From Bradyrhizobium sp. Ce-3 (GTDB lineage: Bacteria; Pseudomonadota; Alphaproteobacteria; Rhizobiales; Xanthobacteraceae): a stretch of DNA of 64,000 nt. Below are positions 48,382-56,520 of the stretch, in pieces. Each line of letters starts with the position of its first letter. Position 1 is the first letter of the stretch. The position numbers and the translations under genes are program-made. The notes beneath the pieces are model-generated. The model ran no database searches and was not told the origin of the DNA. It saw only the letters and a list, made by a program, of their open reading frames with translations. The stretch is from NCBI RefSeq assembly GCF_022835695.1, contig NZ_BQUV01000003.1:372001-436000 (forward strand), read 5' to 3'.

Positions 48382-48681
48382 GTGATTTACGTCGTTGCCA
48401 CGCTGACCATCAAGCCCGAGACCCGCGCCGAATTCATCGCTGCGGCAACCGCCTGCATCAAGGAAACCCGCAAGGAGCCCGGCAACATCGCCTACGATCT
48501 GCACGAGAGCGTCACCGACCACAGCAAGATGGTGTTCGTCGAGCAGTGGGAAAACGCCGACGCGCTGGTGCCGCATCGCACCGCCGAGCACATGAAGACG
48601 TTCGGCCGGGTCGCGGTGAAGTGCATGGCCGCGCCCCCGAAGATCGAGGTGATCACGCCCGAGAAGGTCGACGTCCGCTAA
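48382..48681 (+). CDS. Antibiotic biosynthesis monooxygenase (ABM) fold protein, first copy
   Basis: 99-aa dimeric alpha/beta-barrel protein of the ABM family (putative quinol monooxygenases such as YgiN). It begins MIYVVATLTIKPETRAEFIA and has GNIAYDLHESVTDHSKMVFV and EQWENADALVPHRTAEHMKT, the conserved pattern of the family (ExW...HxxxxH). No cofactor is bound by typical members. It is inserted between ureC and ureE with a GTG start and a strong ribosome binding site in a stem-loop. A urease role is not known. Confidence 0.88.
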   Translation: MIYVVATLTIKPETRAEFIAAATACIKETRKEPGNIAYDLHESVTDHSKMVFVEQWENADALVPHRTAEHMKTFGRVAVKCMAAPPKIEVITPEKVDVR

Positions 48682-48706
48682 TAAAAACAAGAACGGGAGA
48701 GCCAGC

Positions 48707-49006
48707 ATGATCTATGTGATCGCCACCACGCCGATGAAGCCGGAAAACAAGGACGACTTCATCAAGGGGCACAAGGCGTGCATCGCCGAGACCCACAAGG
48801 AGAAGGGCTGCCTCTCCTACGAGGGCCATGTCAGCGTCAACGATCCCAATCTGTACGTCGTGGTCGAGCGCTGGGAAACCCGCGACGATCTCACCGCGCA
48901 CAGCAAGGCGCCGCATATGAAGGTGTGGCGCGAATATTCCGCCGACATGAAGACCGGGCCGACGGTGATCGAGATCATCAGCGACGGCAAGGTTCAGAAG
49001 CTCTGA
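48707..49006 (+). CDS. Antibiotic biosynthesis monooxygenase (ABM) fold protein, second copy
   Basis: 99-aa paralogue of the preceding gene, alike across its length: [40 protein letters not shown] and [20 protein letters not shown] occupy the same positions. It keeps the family ExW and HxxxxH-type pattern. The pair is a tandem duplication lying 25 bases apart. ureE starts 8 bases further on, so it is expressed with the urease accessory genes. Confidence 0.88.
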   Translation: MIYVIATTPMKPENKDDFIKGHKACIAETHKEKGCLSYEGHVSVNDPNLYVVVERWETRDDLTAHSKAPHMKVWREYSADMKTGPTVIEIISDGKVQKL

Positions 49007-49014
49007 GGCATTCG

Positions 49015-49635
49015 ATGATCCGCGCAACCAAGGTCCTGGGACAGCATCGCTGGACGGAAGCCGCAGCCGATACCGTCGTGCTCGATTTCGACGACCGGCA
49101 CCGGCGGCGGATGGCGATGACCGGGACGCGCGGGCTCGAATTCCTGCTCGATCTCGAGAACGCGGTCGCCTTGCGCGGCGGCGATGCGCTGGTGCTGGAG
49201 GACGGCCGCCTCGTCGAGGTGGTCGCAGCCCCCGAGCCGCTCGCGGAAATCCGCGGCAGCGATCCGCATCATCTGATCCGGGTCGCCTGGCATCTCGGCA
49301 ACCGCCATCTGCCGACGCAGATCATGCCGAAGGGCCTGCGCATCCGCAGGGACCACGTGATCGAGGCGATGGTGACGGGACTGGGAGCCCGCGTCATCGA
49401 GATCGAAGCCCCGTTCGATCCCGAAGGCGGCGCCTATGCCGAGCATGCGCATGCCGAGGCGCACGCGCACGCGCACGCTGATGCCGGCCATGATCATGCC
49501 CACAGCCATGCGCATGATCATGGTCACCACCACGATCACGGGCATCACCATGATGCCCACGACCACCATCATGATGAGCATTGCGATCATGCCCATCATC
49601 ACCACGACCACTCCCATGCTCATGACCACAAATGA
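49015..49635 (+). CDS. ureE: Urease accessory nickel chaperone UreE with long His tail
   Basis: 206-aa metallochaperone. The N-terminal domain (about 1-70) and the metal-binding domain with [20 protein letters not shown] (the conserved UreE helix and interface His) are normal. From about residue 140 the protein becomes a tail with about 32 histidines in some 65 residues, alternating with Ala, Asp and Gly (e.g. [20 protein letters not shown]), plus one Cys. Such tails bind several nickel ions for storage and delivery to UreG/UreC. The gene end overlaps ureF by 14 bases. Confidence 0.96.
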   Translation: MIRATKVLGQHRWTEAAADTVVLDFDDRHRRRMAMTGTRGLEFLLDLENAVALRGGDALVLEDGRLVEVVAAPEPLAEIRGSDPHHLIRVAWHLGNRHLPTQIMPKGLRIRRDHVIEAMVTGLGARVIEIEAPFDPEGGAYAEHAHAEAHAHAHADAGHDHAHSHAHDHGHHHDHGHHHDAHDHHHDEHCDHAHHHHDHSHAHDHK

Positions 49636-50353
49636 GCCTGATCCCGCCGCGTTGCGCGGCGGGATGGCGGAGGACGAGGCAGCCGCGCTGTACCGGCTGA
49701 TGACGTGGCTGTCGCCGTCGTTTCCGGTCGGCGCGTTCGCCTATTCCAGCGGCATCGAGTGGGCGGTGGAGGCCGGCGACATCACCGATGCCGCGACGCT
49801 GCGCAGCTGGCTCGCGGCGATGCTCGCCGACGGCAGCGGGTTTTGCGACGCCGTGTTTCTCGCGCAGAGTTTTCGCGCGGCGTCCGAGCCTGATCCGGCC
49901 GGGCTGAAGGCGATCGCCGAACTCGCGGCCGCCTTCGTGCCCTCGCGCGAGCGGCAGCTCGAGACCACGACGCAGGGGCGCGCCTTCATCGAGATCGCCC
50001 GTGCCGTTTGGAATTCGCCCGGCCTCGACGCCAGGGTCGCGGCCTGCGACGGGCCGATCGTCTACCCGGTCGCGGTCGGCGTGGTCAGCGCTGCGCATGG
50101 CATCCGGCTGGCACCCTCGCTGCATGCCTTCCTGCATGCCGTGGTCTCCAACTGGATTTCCGCCGGCAGCCGGCTGATCCCGCTCGGGCAGACCGACAGC
50201 CAACGCGTGCTGGCCGATCTCGAGCCGGTCGTCACCGCGACCGCAGCGCGGGCCATTGCGGCCTCGCTCGACGATCTCGGCAGCGCGACGTTTCGGGCCG
50301 ATCTCGCCAGCCTGCGTCACGAGACGCAATATACGAGGTTGTTTAGGTCATGA
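49622..50353 (+). CDS. ureF: Urease accessory protein UreF
   Basis: 243-aa all-helical protein that gates UreG activity during urease maturation. Family parts: [20 protein letters not shown] and [12 protein letters not shown] near the start, then [12 protein letters not shown] and [14 protein letters not shown] in the middle. The start ([11 protein letters not shown]) lies inside the end of ureE in another frame; an ATG at 49664 would shorten it by 14 residues. A repeat element follows it. Confidence 0.96.
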   Translation: MTTNEPDPAALRGGMAEDEAAALYRLMTWLSPSFPVGAFAYSSGIEWAVEAGDITDAATLRSWLAAMLADGSGFCDAVFLAQSFRAASEPDPAGLKAIAELAAAFVPSRERQLETTTQGRAFIEIARAVWNSPGLDARVAACDGPIVYPVAVGVVSAAHGIRLAPSLHAFLHAVVSNWISAGSRLIPLGQTDSQRVLADLEPVVTATAARAIAASLDDLGSATFRADLASLRHETQYTRLFRS

Positions 50354-50390
50354 GGCGCAATCAAGCGACGATACGTCCGCATCCTCAGCC

Positions 50391-50512
50391 GTCGTCCCGG
50401 CGAAGGCCGGGACCCATAACCACAGGCTTCTGTGATTGTTCAATGCTGTGGCCTCAGCTTCGCGCAACAATTCAATTCGGTGGTTATGGGTCCCGGCCTT
50501 CGCCGGGACGAC
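50391..50512. repeat. Long inverted repeat with perfect 32-bp arms (GTCGTCCC family)
   Basis: Arms 50391-50422 and 50481-50512 are exact inverses (gtcgtcccggcgaaggccgg... and ...ccggccttcgccgggacgac), with a 58-base spacer. Each arm can also fold on itself. Related half copies occur at about 52-87 and 7247-7272. It fills the gap between ureF and ureG, about 19 bases before the ureG start. It looks like a paired REP/MITE-like element rather than a gene. Confidence 0.85.
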
Positions 50513-50530
50513 TAGGAAGGAGCATCTGAC

Positions 50531-51169
50531 ATGCCCACTTCTCATGGCCCGCTGCGCGTCGGGGTCGGCGGTCCGGTCGGCTCCGGCAAGACCGCGCTGA
50601 TGGATCTGCTCTGCAAGTCGATGCGTGAGCGCTACGACATCGCCGCGATCACCAACGACATCTACACCAAATGGGATGCCGAATTTCTGGTGCGCTCCGG
50701 CTCGCTGACGGCCGACCGCATCGCGGGTGTCGAGACCGGCGGCTGCCCGCACACCGCGATCCGCGAGGACGCCTCGATGAACCTCGCCGCGGTCGCCGAC
50801 ATGCGGGCGAAATTCCCCGACCTCGATTTGGTGCTGATCGAATCCGGCGGCGACAATCTGGCCGCGACCTTCTCGCCGGAATTGGCTGACCTCACGATCT
50901 ACGTCATCGACGTCGCCGCCGGCGACAAGATCCCCTCCAAGGGCGGCCCCGGCATCACGCGGTCCGACCTCTTGGTGATCAACAAGATCGACCTCGCGCC
51001 CCATGTCGGTGCCTCGCTCGAGAAGATGGATACCGACGCCAGGCGGATGCGCGGCGAGCGGCCGTTCGTGATGACCAATCTGAAGAAGAGCGACGGCCTC
51101 GACCGCATCATCAGCTTCATCGAGACCAAGGGCGGCCTGCGGCCGCAGGGTTCAGGCAAGGCGGGTTAG
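50531..51169 (+). CDS. ureG: Urease accessory GTPase UreG
   Basis: 212-aa SIMIBI-class GTPase that drives nickel transfer into urease. The P-loop [18 protein letters not shown] (about residue 11), the nickel-binding CPH motif in [35 protein letters not shown] and the guanine-specificity segment [15 protein letters not shown] are intact. GGAAGGAG lies just before its ATG. It is the last urease gene; the 50391-50512 repeat separates it from ureF. Confidence 0.97.
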   Translation: MPTSHGPLRVGVGGPVGSGKTALMDLLCKSMRERYDIAAITNDIYTKWDAEFLVRSGSLTADRIAGVETGGCPHTAIREDASMNLAAVADMRAKFPDLDLVLIESGGDNLAATFSPELADLTIYVIDVAAGDKIPSKGGPGITRSDLLVINKIDLAPHVGASLEKMDTDARRMRGERPFVMTNLKKSDGLDRIISFIETKGGLRPQGSGKAG

Positions 51170-51525
51170 GCGTTAATCATTGTGGCGGGGCGAATGCTTA
51201 TTCCGTCATCCCGAGGAGCGAGCTTTGCGGCGCAATTGCGCCGCAAGGCTCGCATCTCAGATCACGGGGTGGTCCATTGGCTGACCCGCGCCCGCCGCAA
51301 AAAAGCTGCGCAATCGCCGGAACAAATTCCAACTTTGACGATTAGCAACCTTTGGCGCCGCCAAAGACCGCCGGGTGGCGTCGTCGTTAATGTTGCCGAC
51401 CGGCTCCTGTTGCGTACCGATGATCGCTATTCCATATTCCATTGCGGCTGGCGTTCATCGCACCCTGATTTGTCGCCGCTCCCGCAGAAGCCAGATGCCG
51501 ACCGTCCCCTTTCGCCACCCCCTGA
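51170..51525. other. Intergenic region after ureG with palindrome
   Basis: About 356 bases with no convincing gene. It contains gtcatcccgaggagcgagct, a degenerate piece of the CCTGAGG repeat family, followed by a 22-base perfect palindrome ttgcggcgcaattgcgccgc-aa (51225-51246) that may end the urease transcript. The second half is plain spacer leading to the sensor kinase. Confidence 0.55.
51225..51246. terminator. Perfect 22-bp palindrome after ureG
   Basis: ttgcggcgca and its inverse tgcgccgcaa abut with a central AT; flanking gagc...gctc extends the stem past one mismatch. It lies about 55 bases after the ureG stop. No poly-T follows, so it is either a repeat remnant or a non-canonical terminator. 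Confidence 0.45.
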
Positions 51526-53202
51526 TTGCCGAGTAAGCGTGTGGTTCGACTGGGCTTCATCGTTGCATTGATTGCGCTGATCGGAGTTCTGCTCTCCGGT
51601 CTTGCCGCCTATCGGGTGCACGATCAGGAGCTCGCGATCGACGGTATCGCGCTGGCGCGGGCGATCGACGTCCATGCCAGCCTGGTGCAGGACCGCCTGA
51701 CCGAGCGCGAGTTGCTGGCGCGGGTGGCCTCGGGTCTGTTCCGGACGCCGTCGATGGTGAAGGCCAACATGCTGCAGCCGCTGCGCTCGGCGATCTACGC
51801 CTTCAAGACCGACTTCGTCGTCGCCGCCTGGATCGCGCGGCTGAAGCCGAACGAGCTGACCGCGGCCGAGGCCGAGCTGAAGGCCACCGGCTTCACCAAC
51901 CCCTCGATCCGCGATTTCGACGACCAGGCGCTCGACCTCAAGGCGCTCGACAAGCCGATCAACGTGCTGATGGACGTCGAGCCGCGCAATCCGGAGACCC
52001 TGAGCATCCCGGGCCGCGCCTTCGATCGCCACTCGGTGGTCGGCCCGATGCTGGCCAAGGCGATGGAGAGTGCCAAGCCCGTGGCCTCGGACCCGGTGCC
52101 GCTGCTGCGGCAGAACGGCCCGGTCGGCGTCGTGCTCGCCGCGCCGGTGTTCCAGGAGGGCGCCTCCGAGCCGGCCGGCTTCATCACCTTTTCCTACGAG
52201 CTTTCGTCGCTGATGCTGACCAACGACGATTCCTCGCTGTTCGCGGTGGCGCTGAAGGATCCGCGCGATTCCAACGACGAGTTCACCGCCAACGAGCAGG
52301 GCATCGTCACCTCGCGCGCGGTGCGCCAGGACGGCCCGTCGCCGTCGATGGTGCGCACGGTGACGTTCGGCGGCCGTGACTGGTCGCTGGATTATTACGC
52401 CAAGAGCAACGCCACGGTGCGTGCGCAGCAGACCGCGACCATCGTCGCGGCGATCGGCCTCGCGCTGACCGGCATTGTCTGCGGCCTGTTCGGCTACGTC
52501 GCCTACAACAATTTGCGGCTCAGCCGCGAGATCGAGGTCCGGATCGGTTTCGAGCGGCGGCTGACCGCCGTGATCGACGAGCTCAACCATCGGGTCAAGA
52601 ACATCCTCGCGGTGATCCAGTCGATCGTGACCCGCACGCTGCGGCATGGCGCCGATATCGACGTCGCGCGCGAACTGTTGATCGGGCGCATCCACGCGAT
52701 GTCGAACGTCGTCACGCTGCTCAGCGAGAGCCAGTGGCAGGGCGTCAAGCTGAAGGGCCTGTTCGAGTCGCGCGCGATCCCGCACGCCGACCGGATCGCG
52801 GTGAACGGACCCGACATCACGGTCAGCGCGCGCGCCGCGCAATCGCTGTCATTGCTGTTCTTCGAGCTCGCCTCGCACTCCGACGAAGGGCTGTCGCTGG
52901 TCGGCAAGCATCCGCACATCGTCGCCAACTGGGAGGTCACGGGCGAGGATGCCGACGGGGTCTTCCACTTCCGCTGGGAGGAATTCAACACCAGCCAGGC
53001 GACGCGTCGCGCCGACAGCGATTTCGGCCTGATCCTGCTCGACCGCGTCGCGCCCGAGGCACTCGGCGGCACCGCAAAGCGCTACTTCACCGACGTCTCC
53101 TATGTCTATGAGCTGACCGCGCCGATGGACACCGTGGTCGACATGACCGAGCGCGACCGCACCGAGCAGTTCTCGGCGCCGCTCCGTCCGGTGAAGAAAT
53201 AG
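51526..53202 (+). CDS. CHASE-domain sensor, HWE/HisKA_2-like histidine kinase with degenerate ATPase boxes
   Basis: Up to 558-aa membrane sensor. A first membrane helix (LGFIVALIALIGVLLSGLAA), a periplasmic CHASE-type domain (about 30-310, with SLVQDRLTERELLARVASGL), a second helix (TIVAAIGLALTGIVCGLFGY) and a cytoplasmic HWE-type phosphorylation helix with ELNHRVKNILAVIQSI (about 355-370) are seen. The following ATPase part is unusual: the N-box position reads FELASHSDEGLS rather than ELATNAxKYGALS, and the G-box reads SDFGLILLDRV. It may therefore have little kinase activity. The farthest start is TTG; a GTG at 51541 is also possible. It is alone, 356 bases after ureG. Confidence 0.82.
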   Translation: MPSKRVVRLGFIVALIALIGVLLSGLAAYRVHDQELAIDGIALARAIDVHASLVQDRLTERELLARVASGLFRTPSMVKANMLQPLRSAIYAFKTDFVVAAWIARLKPNELTAAEAELKATGFTNPSIRDFDDQALDLKALDKPINVLMDVEPRNPETLSIPGRAFDRHSVVGPMLAKAMESAKPVASDPVPLLRQNGPVGVVLAAPVFQEGASEPAGFITFSYELSSLMLTNDDSSLFAVALKDPRDSNDEFTANEQGIVTSRAVRQDGPSPSMVRTVTFGGRDWSLDYYAKSNATVRAQQTATIVAAIGLALTGIVCGLFGYVAYNNLRLSREIEVRIGFERRLTAVIDELNHRVKNILAVIQSIVTRTLRHGADIDVARELLIGRIHAMSNVVTLLSESQWQGVKLKGLFESRAIPHADRIAVNGPDITVSARAAQSLSLLFFELASHSDEGLSLVGKHPHIVANWEVTGEDADGVFHFRWEEFNTSQATRRADSDFGLILLDRVAPEALGGTAKRYFTDVSYVYELTAPMDTVVDMTERDRTEQFSAPLRPVKK

Positions 53203-53389
53203 CCGCAGCGCCGCCACAGGTTGTGTGGCTCCGTCGCTGCGCGGATTGATCGAAATCAGGCTTTTGGGAAGCGGCTCCGGTGTCATCCGTGACCGGCGGC
53301 CGGTCTCCGTAATAGACCGCAACCGATTGTTAATGCTTCGTTGAACATGCTTCGGCATATACCGAGCAGGATACCGTCTGAGGACCCCG

Positions 53390-54442
53390 ATGAGGCTTTG
53401 GGTCAGCCTGACCTTGCTCGCGGCAGTTTTGCCCGTAGGGCTGTCGCTTGCCCTGACCCCGGCGGCGGCGCCCAAGGACAATGCCCAGGAGCCTGCCAAG
53501 GACCCTGCGACAATTCGTGCCAGCTATCGCCGTCCGGATGTGGTTCCGTTCCCGAGCACCAATCCCTATTCCGAGGCGAAATCCGCGCTCGGCCGGATGC
53601 TGTTCTTCGATCCGCTGCTGTCGCGGTCGAAGACGCACTCCTGCGCGAGCTGCCACAAGCCGAGCCTGTCCTGGGCCGACGGCCTGCCGCGCGCCATCGG
53701 CGAGGATCCGAAAGGCCTGCCGATCCGTTCGCCGACGCTGATCGACGTGGCCTTCTTCGAGCCGCTGGGATGGGACGGCAAGTTCAAGGATCTGGAATCC
53801 GTCGCGTTCGGGCCGATCCTGAGCCCGATGAACCTGAACATGACCGAGCCGGAATTGATCGCGCGCCTTGCCGCGATCCCGGGCTATGTCGATGCGTTTA
53901 ACCATGCCTTCGGCGACGGCGCGATCACGCGGCCGCGGATCGAGCAGTCGCTGGCGACCTTCGAGCGCTCCATCGTCGCGGGCGAGGCGCCGTTCGACCG
54001 CTGGATCAAGGGCGACGAGAGTGCGATCAGCGCGTCCGCCAAGCAGGGCTTTGAGCTGTTCAACGGCAAGGGGCGCTGCTCGTCCTGTCACAGCGGCCCG
54101 TCGTTTTCCGACGGCTCGTTCCAGGATATCGGCACCGCCAAGGGCCACGACATCGGGCGCGGCCGCTTCTTCCCGACGTCGGCGAAGCTGAAATACGCGT
54201 TCAAGACCCCGACATTGCGCGACGTCGCGCGCCGCGCGCCTTACATGCACGACGGATCGGTCGCAACGCTGGAAGATGTCATCGAACTCTACAACAGGGG
54301 TGGGATCGAGCGGCCGAGCCGGTCGCCGGACATCAGGCCATTGTCGCTGACGACGGACGACAAGAAGGACCTGATCGCCTTCCTGCAAACCCTGACTGCC
54401 ACGGCTCCGCCGGTGGCGGGGATTCCCAAATTGCCGCGCTGA
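53390..54442 (+). CDS. Di-heme cytochrome c peroxidase, MauG-like
   Basis: 350-aa exported protein with a signal peptide (LWVSLTLLAAVLPVGLSLAL) and two haem c sites: CASCH at about residue 87 and CSSCH at about 231. Other family parts are LGRMLFFDPLLSRSKTHSCA, SPTLIDVAFFEPLGWDG, and FKTPTLRDVARRAPYMHDGS near the C-terminus, whose Met/Tyr region shapes the haem environment. Members reduce H2O2 or, as in MauG, oxidise a protein partner. The start follows an AGGA about 7-8 bases upstream. Nearby cupredoxin and membrane-protein genes hint at a periplasmic redox system. Confidence 0.92.
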   Translation: MRLWVSLTLLAAVLPVGLSLALTPAAAPKDNAQEPAKDPATIRASYRRPDVVPFPSTNPYSEAKSALGRMLFFDPLLSRSKTHSCASCHKPSLSWADGLPRAIGEDPKGLPIRSPTLIDVAFFEPLGWDGKFKDLESVAFGPILSPMNLNMTEPELIARLAAIPGYVDAFNHAFGDGAITRPRIEQSLATFERSIVAGEAPFDRWIKGDESAISASAKQGFELFNGKGRCSSCHSGPSFSDGSFQDIGTAKGHDIGRGRFFPTSAKLKYAFKTPTLRDVARRAPYMHDGSVATLEDVIELYNRGGIERPSRSPDIRPLSLTTDDKKDLIAFLQTLTATAPPVAGIPKLPR

Positions 54443-54470
54443 GGCGCGAGGTTGCCCGGGACAGGGCTCG

Positions 54471-54632
54471 TCAGGCGAGGTGGGGCAGCGCGGCGCCCAA
54501 CAGGCCAAGTCCGACCAGCAGGAACGCGCCGGCGCAGGTTTCGAGGGCCGCTGTGCGCGACGCCGACGATTTGGTCACGTAGGCGAGGGCCGACCCCACC
54601 CCGATACTCACGACGCTCAACGCTCCGAACAT
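54471..54632 (-). CDS. Small membrane protein (53 aa) of unknown function
   Basis: The protein starts MFGALSVVSIGVGSALAYVT, has a short charged link (KSSASRTAALE) and ends with a second hydrophobic helix (AFLLVGLGLLGAALPHLA), so it would be a two-helix hairpin in the inner membrane with one Cys. GGGAGG lies 8 bases before the ATG, an excellent ribosome binding site, and the composition is protein-like. It converges on the di-heme peroxidase gene. No family is recognised. Confidence 0.7.
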   Translation of the reverse strand: MFGALSVVSIGVGSALAYVTKSSASRTAALETCAGAFLLVGLGLLGAALPHLA

Positions 54633-54871
54633 TTAACCGGCCTCCCGATCCGATTTGTCCGGGTTTCACTACGACAGTTGAATTGAGCTCCCGTGCCGGA
54701 ATTAGCTAAAATTCGATGGAACCAGCTCGAAAGACTGCATCGGGACGCAGGCTGGGGCCCGCCCGATCACGATTAACCACAATGCAACCGAGAGCTGTCG
54801 CAGGCGGGCGCAAAGCGTAAAATTTGATATAAGTTAAACAAGTCCTTAAGTGTGTGTGGGCGGTTGGTTCA
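54633..54871. other. Intergenic, AT-richer promoter region
   Basis: About 240 bases between the small membrane protein and the polytopic membrane protein, which are divergent. It has an AT-rich stretch (taaaatttgatataagttaa) near 54820, likely promoter DNA. No gene seen. Confidence 0.5.
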
Positions 54872-55927
54872 ATGTTTAGTTGGCAGGGGCGAGATGCCGG
54901 TTCGGCTGTGCGCTCCTTTTTCGCCACGTGCCTTGCGGCGGTGTTGTTTTGCGTTGTGGCCGCGCGCAGTGCCGAGGCACATGTCAAATGGTTCTGCGCC
55001 TACGATGTCGCCGGGCAGCCGCGCGGACTCGAGAATGTGCTTTGCCTCGACTTTGAGCTGCTGCTCGGTATCGCCGTGTTCTGGCTGTTTGCGGGCAGCC
55101 TGATCGAGCCGACGTCGCTCGGCGATGCGACCATTCGCGTGCTGGACCGCATCACCGAGGGGCTACGGCTGCACACCGAGACGATGATGCGCGCCGTGGC
55201 CGCGTTCTTCTTCATCTCGATCTGGGCGGTGGGCGGCATCCTGCTGACGCCCGAGTTGAAGACGACCTCGCCGCTGGTCGGCGCGTTGCAGCTTGCGATC
55301 GCCGCCGGCATGCTGTCGCGGCGTACGCTGCCGCTGTCGGCGGTGGGGATGGCGATCCTGTTCGGCATCGGCGTCCGCGGCTACGGTGTCTTCCATCTCG
55401 CCGACTACCCGATTTTCCTCGGCGTTGCCGCCTATTTTGCGCTTATCGGGCTGAACAAGGATCTGTTCGGAATCCGGCCGATCGACGTGATGCGCTACGC
55501 CGCGGCGGTGACGCTGATGTGGGCCTCGATCGAAAAATGGGCCTATCCGGAATGGAGCTTCCCGCTCCTGATCGAGCATGCCTCGATGACGCTCGGCTTC
55601 GACAACGAGTTCTATATGCGCGCCGCCGGCATGGTCGAATTCACGCTCGCCTTTGCCTTGATCTGGACTCCACTGATCCGGCGCTGCGCCGCCGCGGTGC
55701 TGACCGGGATGTTCATCAGCGCCTGCTTCGAGTTCGGCAAGATCGACACGATCGGACACTCGGCGATCATCGCCGTGCTGCTCGCGATCGTCGCCGACAA
55801 CAAGGTGTTGCCGCGCGATCGCCGCGCGCCGTGGCTGGCGCCGGTCGCGCTCTGCGCCGCGCTGTCGGTGACGTTGTTCGTCTACTATTTCGGCCACGCC
55901 GCGCTGTTCAAGACGACGATCCTGTAG
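54872..55927 (+). CDS. Polytopic membrane protein, DoxX-like repeats, unknown function
   Basis: 351-aa inner-membrane protein with about nine hydrophobic segments. After the first helix a conserved-looking periplasmic segment reads EAHVKWFCAYDVAGQPRGLE with a Cys, His and Trp cluster. The second half (IEKWAYPEWSFPLLIEHASM, then YMRAAGMVEFTLAFALIWTP) resembles DoxX-type four-helix units. ATG at MFSWQ is used; a GTG six codons earlier is possible. It converges on the cupredoxin gene 9 bases away, and it lies next to a di-heme peroxidase, so a role in periplasmic redox or metal handling is possible but unproven. Confidence 0.75.
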   Translation: MFSWQGRDAGSAVRSFFATCLAAVLFCVVAARSAEAHVKWFCAYDVAGQPRGLENVLCLDFELLLGIAVFWLFAGSLIEPTSLGDATIRVLDRITEGLRLHTETMMRAVAAFFFISIWAVGGILLTPELKTTSPLVGALQLAIAAGMLSRRTLPLSAVGMAILFGIGVRGYGVFHLADYPIFLGVAAYFALIGLNKDLFGIRPIDVMRYAAAVTLMWASIEKWAYPEWSFPLLIEHASMTLGFDNEFYMRAAGMVEFTLAFALIWTPLIRRCAAAVLTGMFISACFEFGKIDTIGHSAIIAVLLAIVADNKVLPRDRRAPWLAPVALCAALSVTLFVYYFGHAALFKTTIL

Positions 55928-55936
55928 ATCGTCGCG

Positions 55937-56302
55937 CTATTTGGCGACGTGGACGGCAAGCTTCATCTTCGGATGAATGCCGCACAGCACGGTGTAGTCG
56001 CCGGGGGCCGTAAAGGCGACGTCGAACTTGCTGCCCGGCTGCTGGTCGCCCGAGTCGAAACTGAAGGTATCGCTGCTCAAATAAGCGTGATGCAGCAGCT
56101 CGCCGTCATCGTTAATGAATCGTAAAACCTCGCCGCGCTTGATCGAGATCTCCGCGGGCTTGAATTCACGATCCTTTTGCGAAATCACGTAGGGACCGGC
56201 ACCCAGGGCGGCTCCGGCAAGCGCTCCCGTAACAATCGCCGCGGCAAATGGCACGCGTCCGAACCGGCCCAGGCGCAAGCCGCGCAACAAGCCTGACTGC
56301 AT
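55937..56302 (-). CDS. Exported cupredoxin (plastocyanin/MauL-like)
   Basis: 121-aa protein with an N-terminal membrane or signal segment (FAAAIVTGALAGAALGAG) and a cupredoxin fold. Type 1 copper ligands are visible: His in DGELLHHAYLS (about residue 72), then Cys, His and Met in VLCGIHPKMKLAVHV near the C-terminus. KPAEISIKRGEVLRFINDD is the usual first strand pair. It is a periplasmic electron carrier or copper-binding protein. Convergent overlap-range spacing with the polytopic membrane protein and nearness to a di-heme peroxidase suggest linked function. Confidence 0.88.
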   Translation of the reverse strand: MQSGLLRGLRLGRFGRVPFAAAIVTGALAGAALGAGPYVISQKDREFKPAEISIKRGEVLRFINDDGELLHHAYLSSDTFSFDSGDQQPGSKFDVAFTAPGDYTVLCGIHPKMKLAVHVAK

Positions 56303-56520
56303 GAGACCCCCGCTTGAACCTCGACACCCGACATCGGCTACCCCGGGGGCAGATCGTGCCTCCCGGATTACCTGTAACGATGATTATCGCCAGCTGATCT
56401 TAACGATTTCAGCATCAGTTCCAGTCACTACTAATGCAATTTTGAGCAGACAGTCATTTTTCCGCAGCGCTGCGCGTTTCTGCGTGGCTTGAACATCGAG
56501 CACTACGGCGAAACGCGGGT

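Noticed and set aside
49432-49632. CRISPR-like or tandem DNA repeat in the region of ureE
   Set aside because: The repetition is codon-level low complexity that encodes the His-rich tail; there are no equal spacers or direct repeats of fixed length.
50391-50512. Insertion sequence or attachment site between ureF and ureG
   Set aside because: The element is only 122 bases, has no transposase frame, no tRNA and no visible target duplication; better described as a REP/MITE-like repeat.
51257-51442. 61-codon minus-strand frame between ureG and the sensor kinase
   Set aside because: No ribosome binding site, no hydrophobic or domain-like pattern, and it overlaps repeat-derived DNA.
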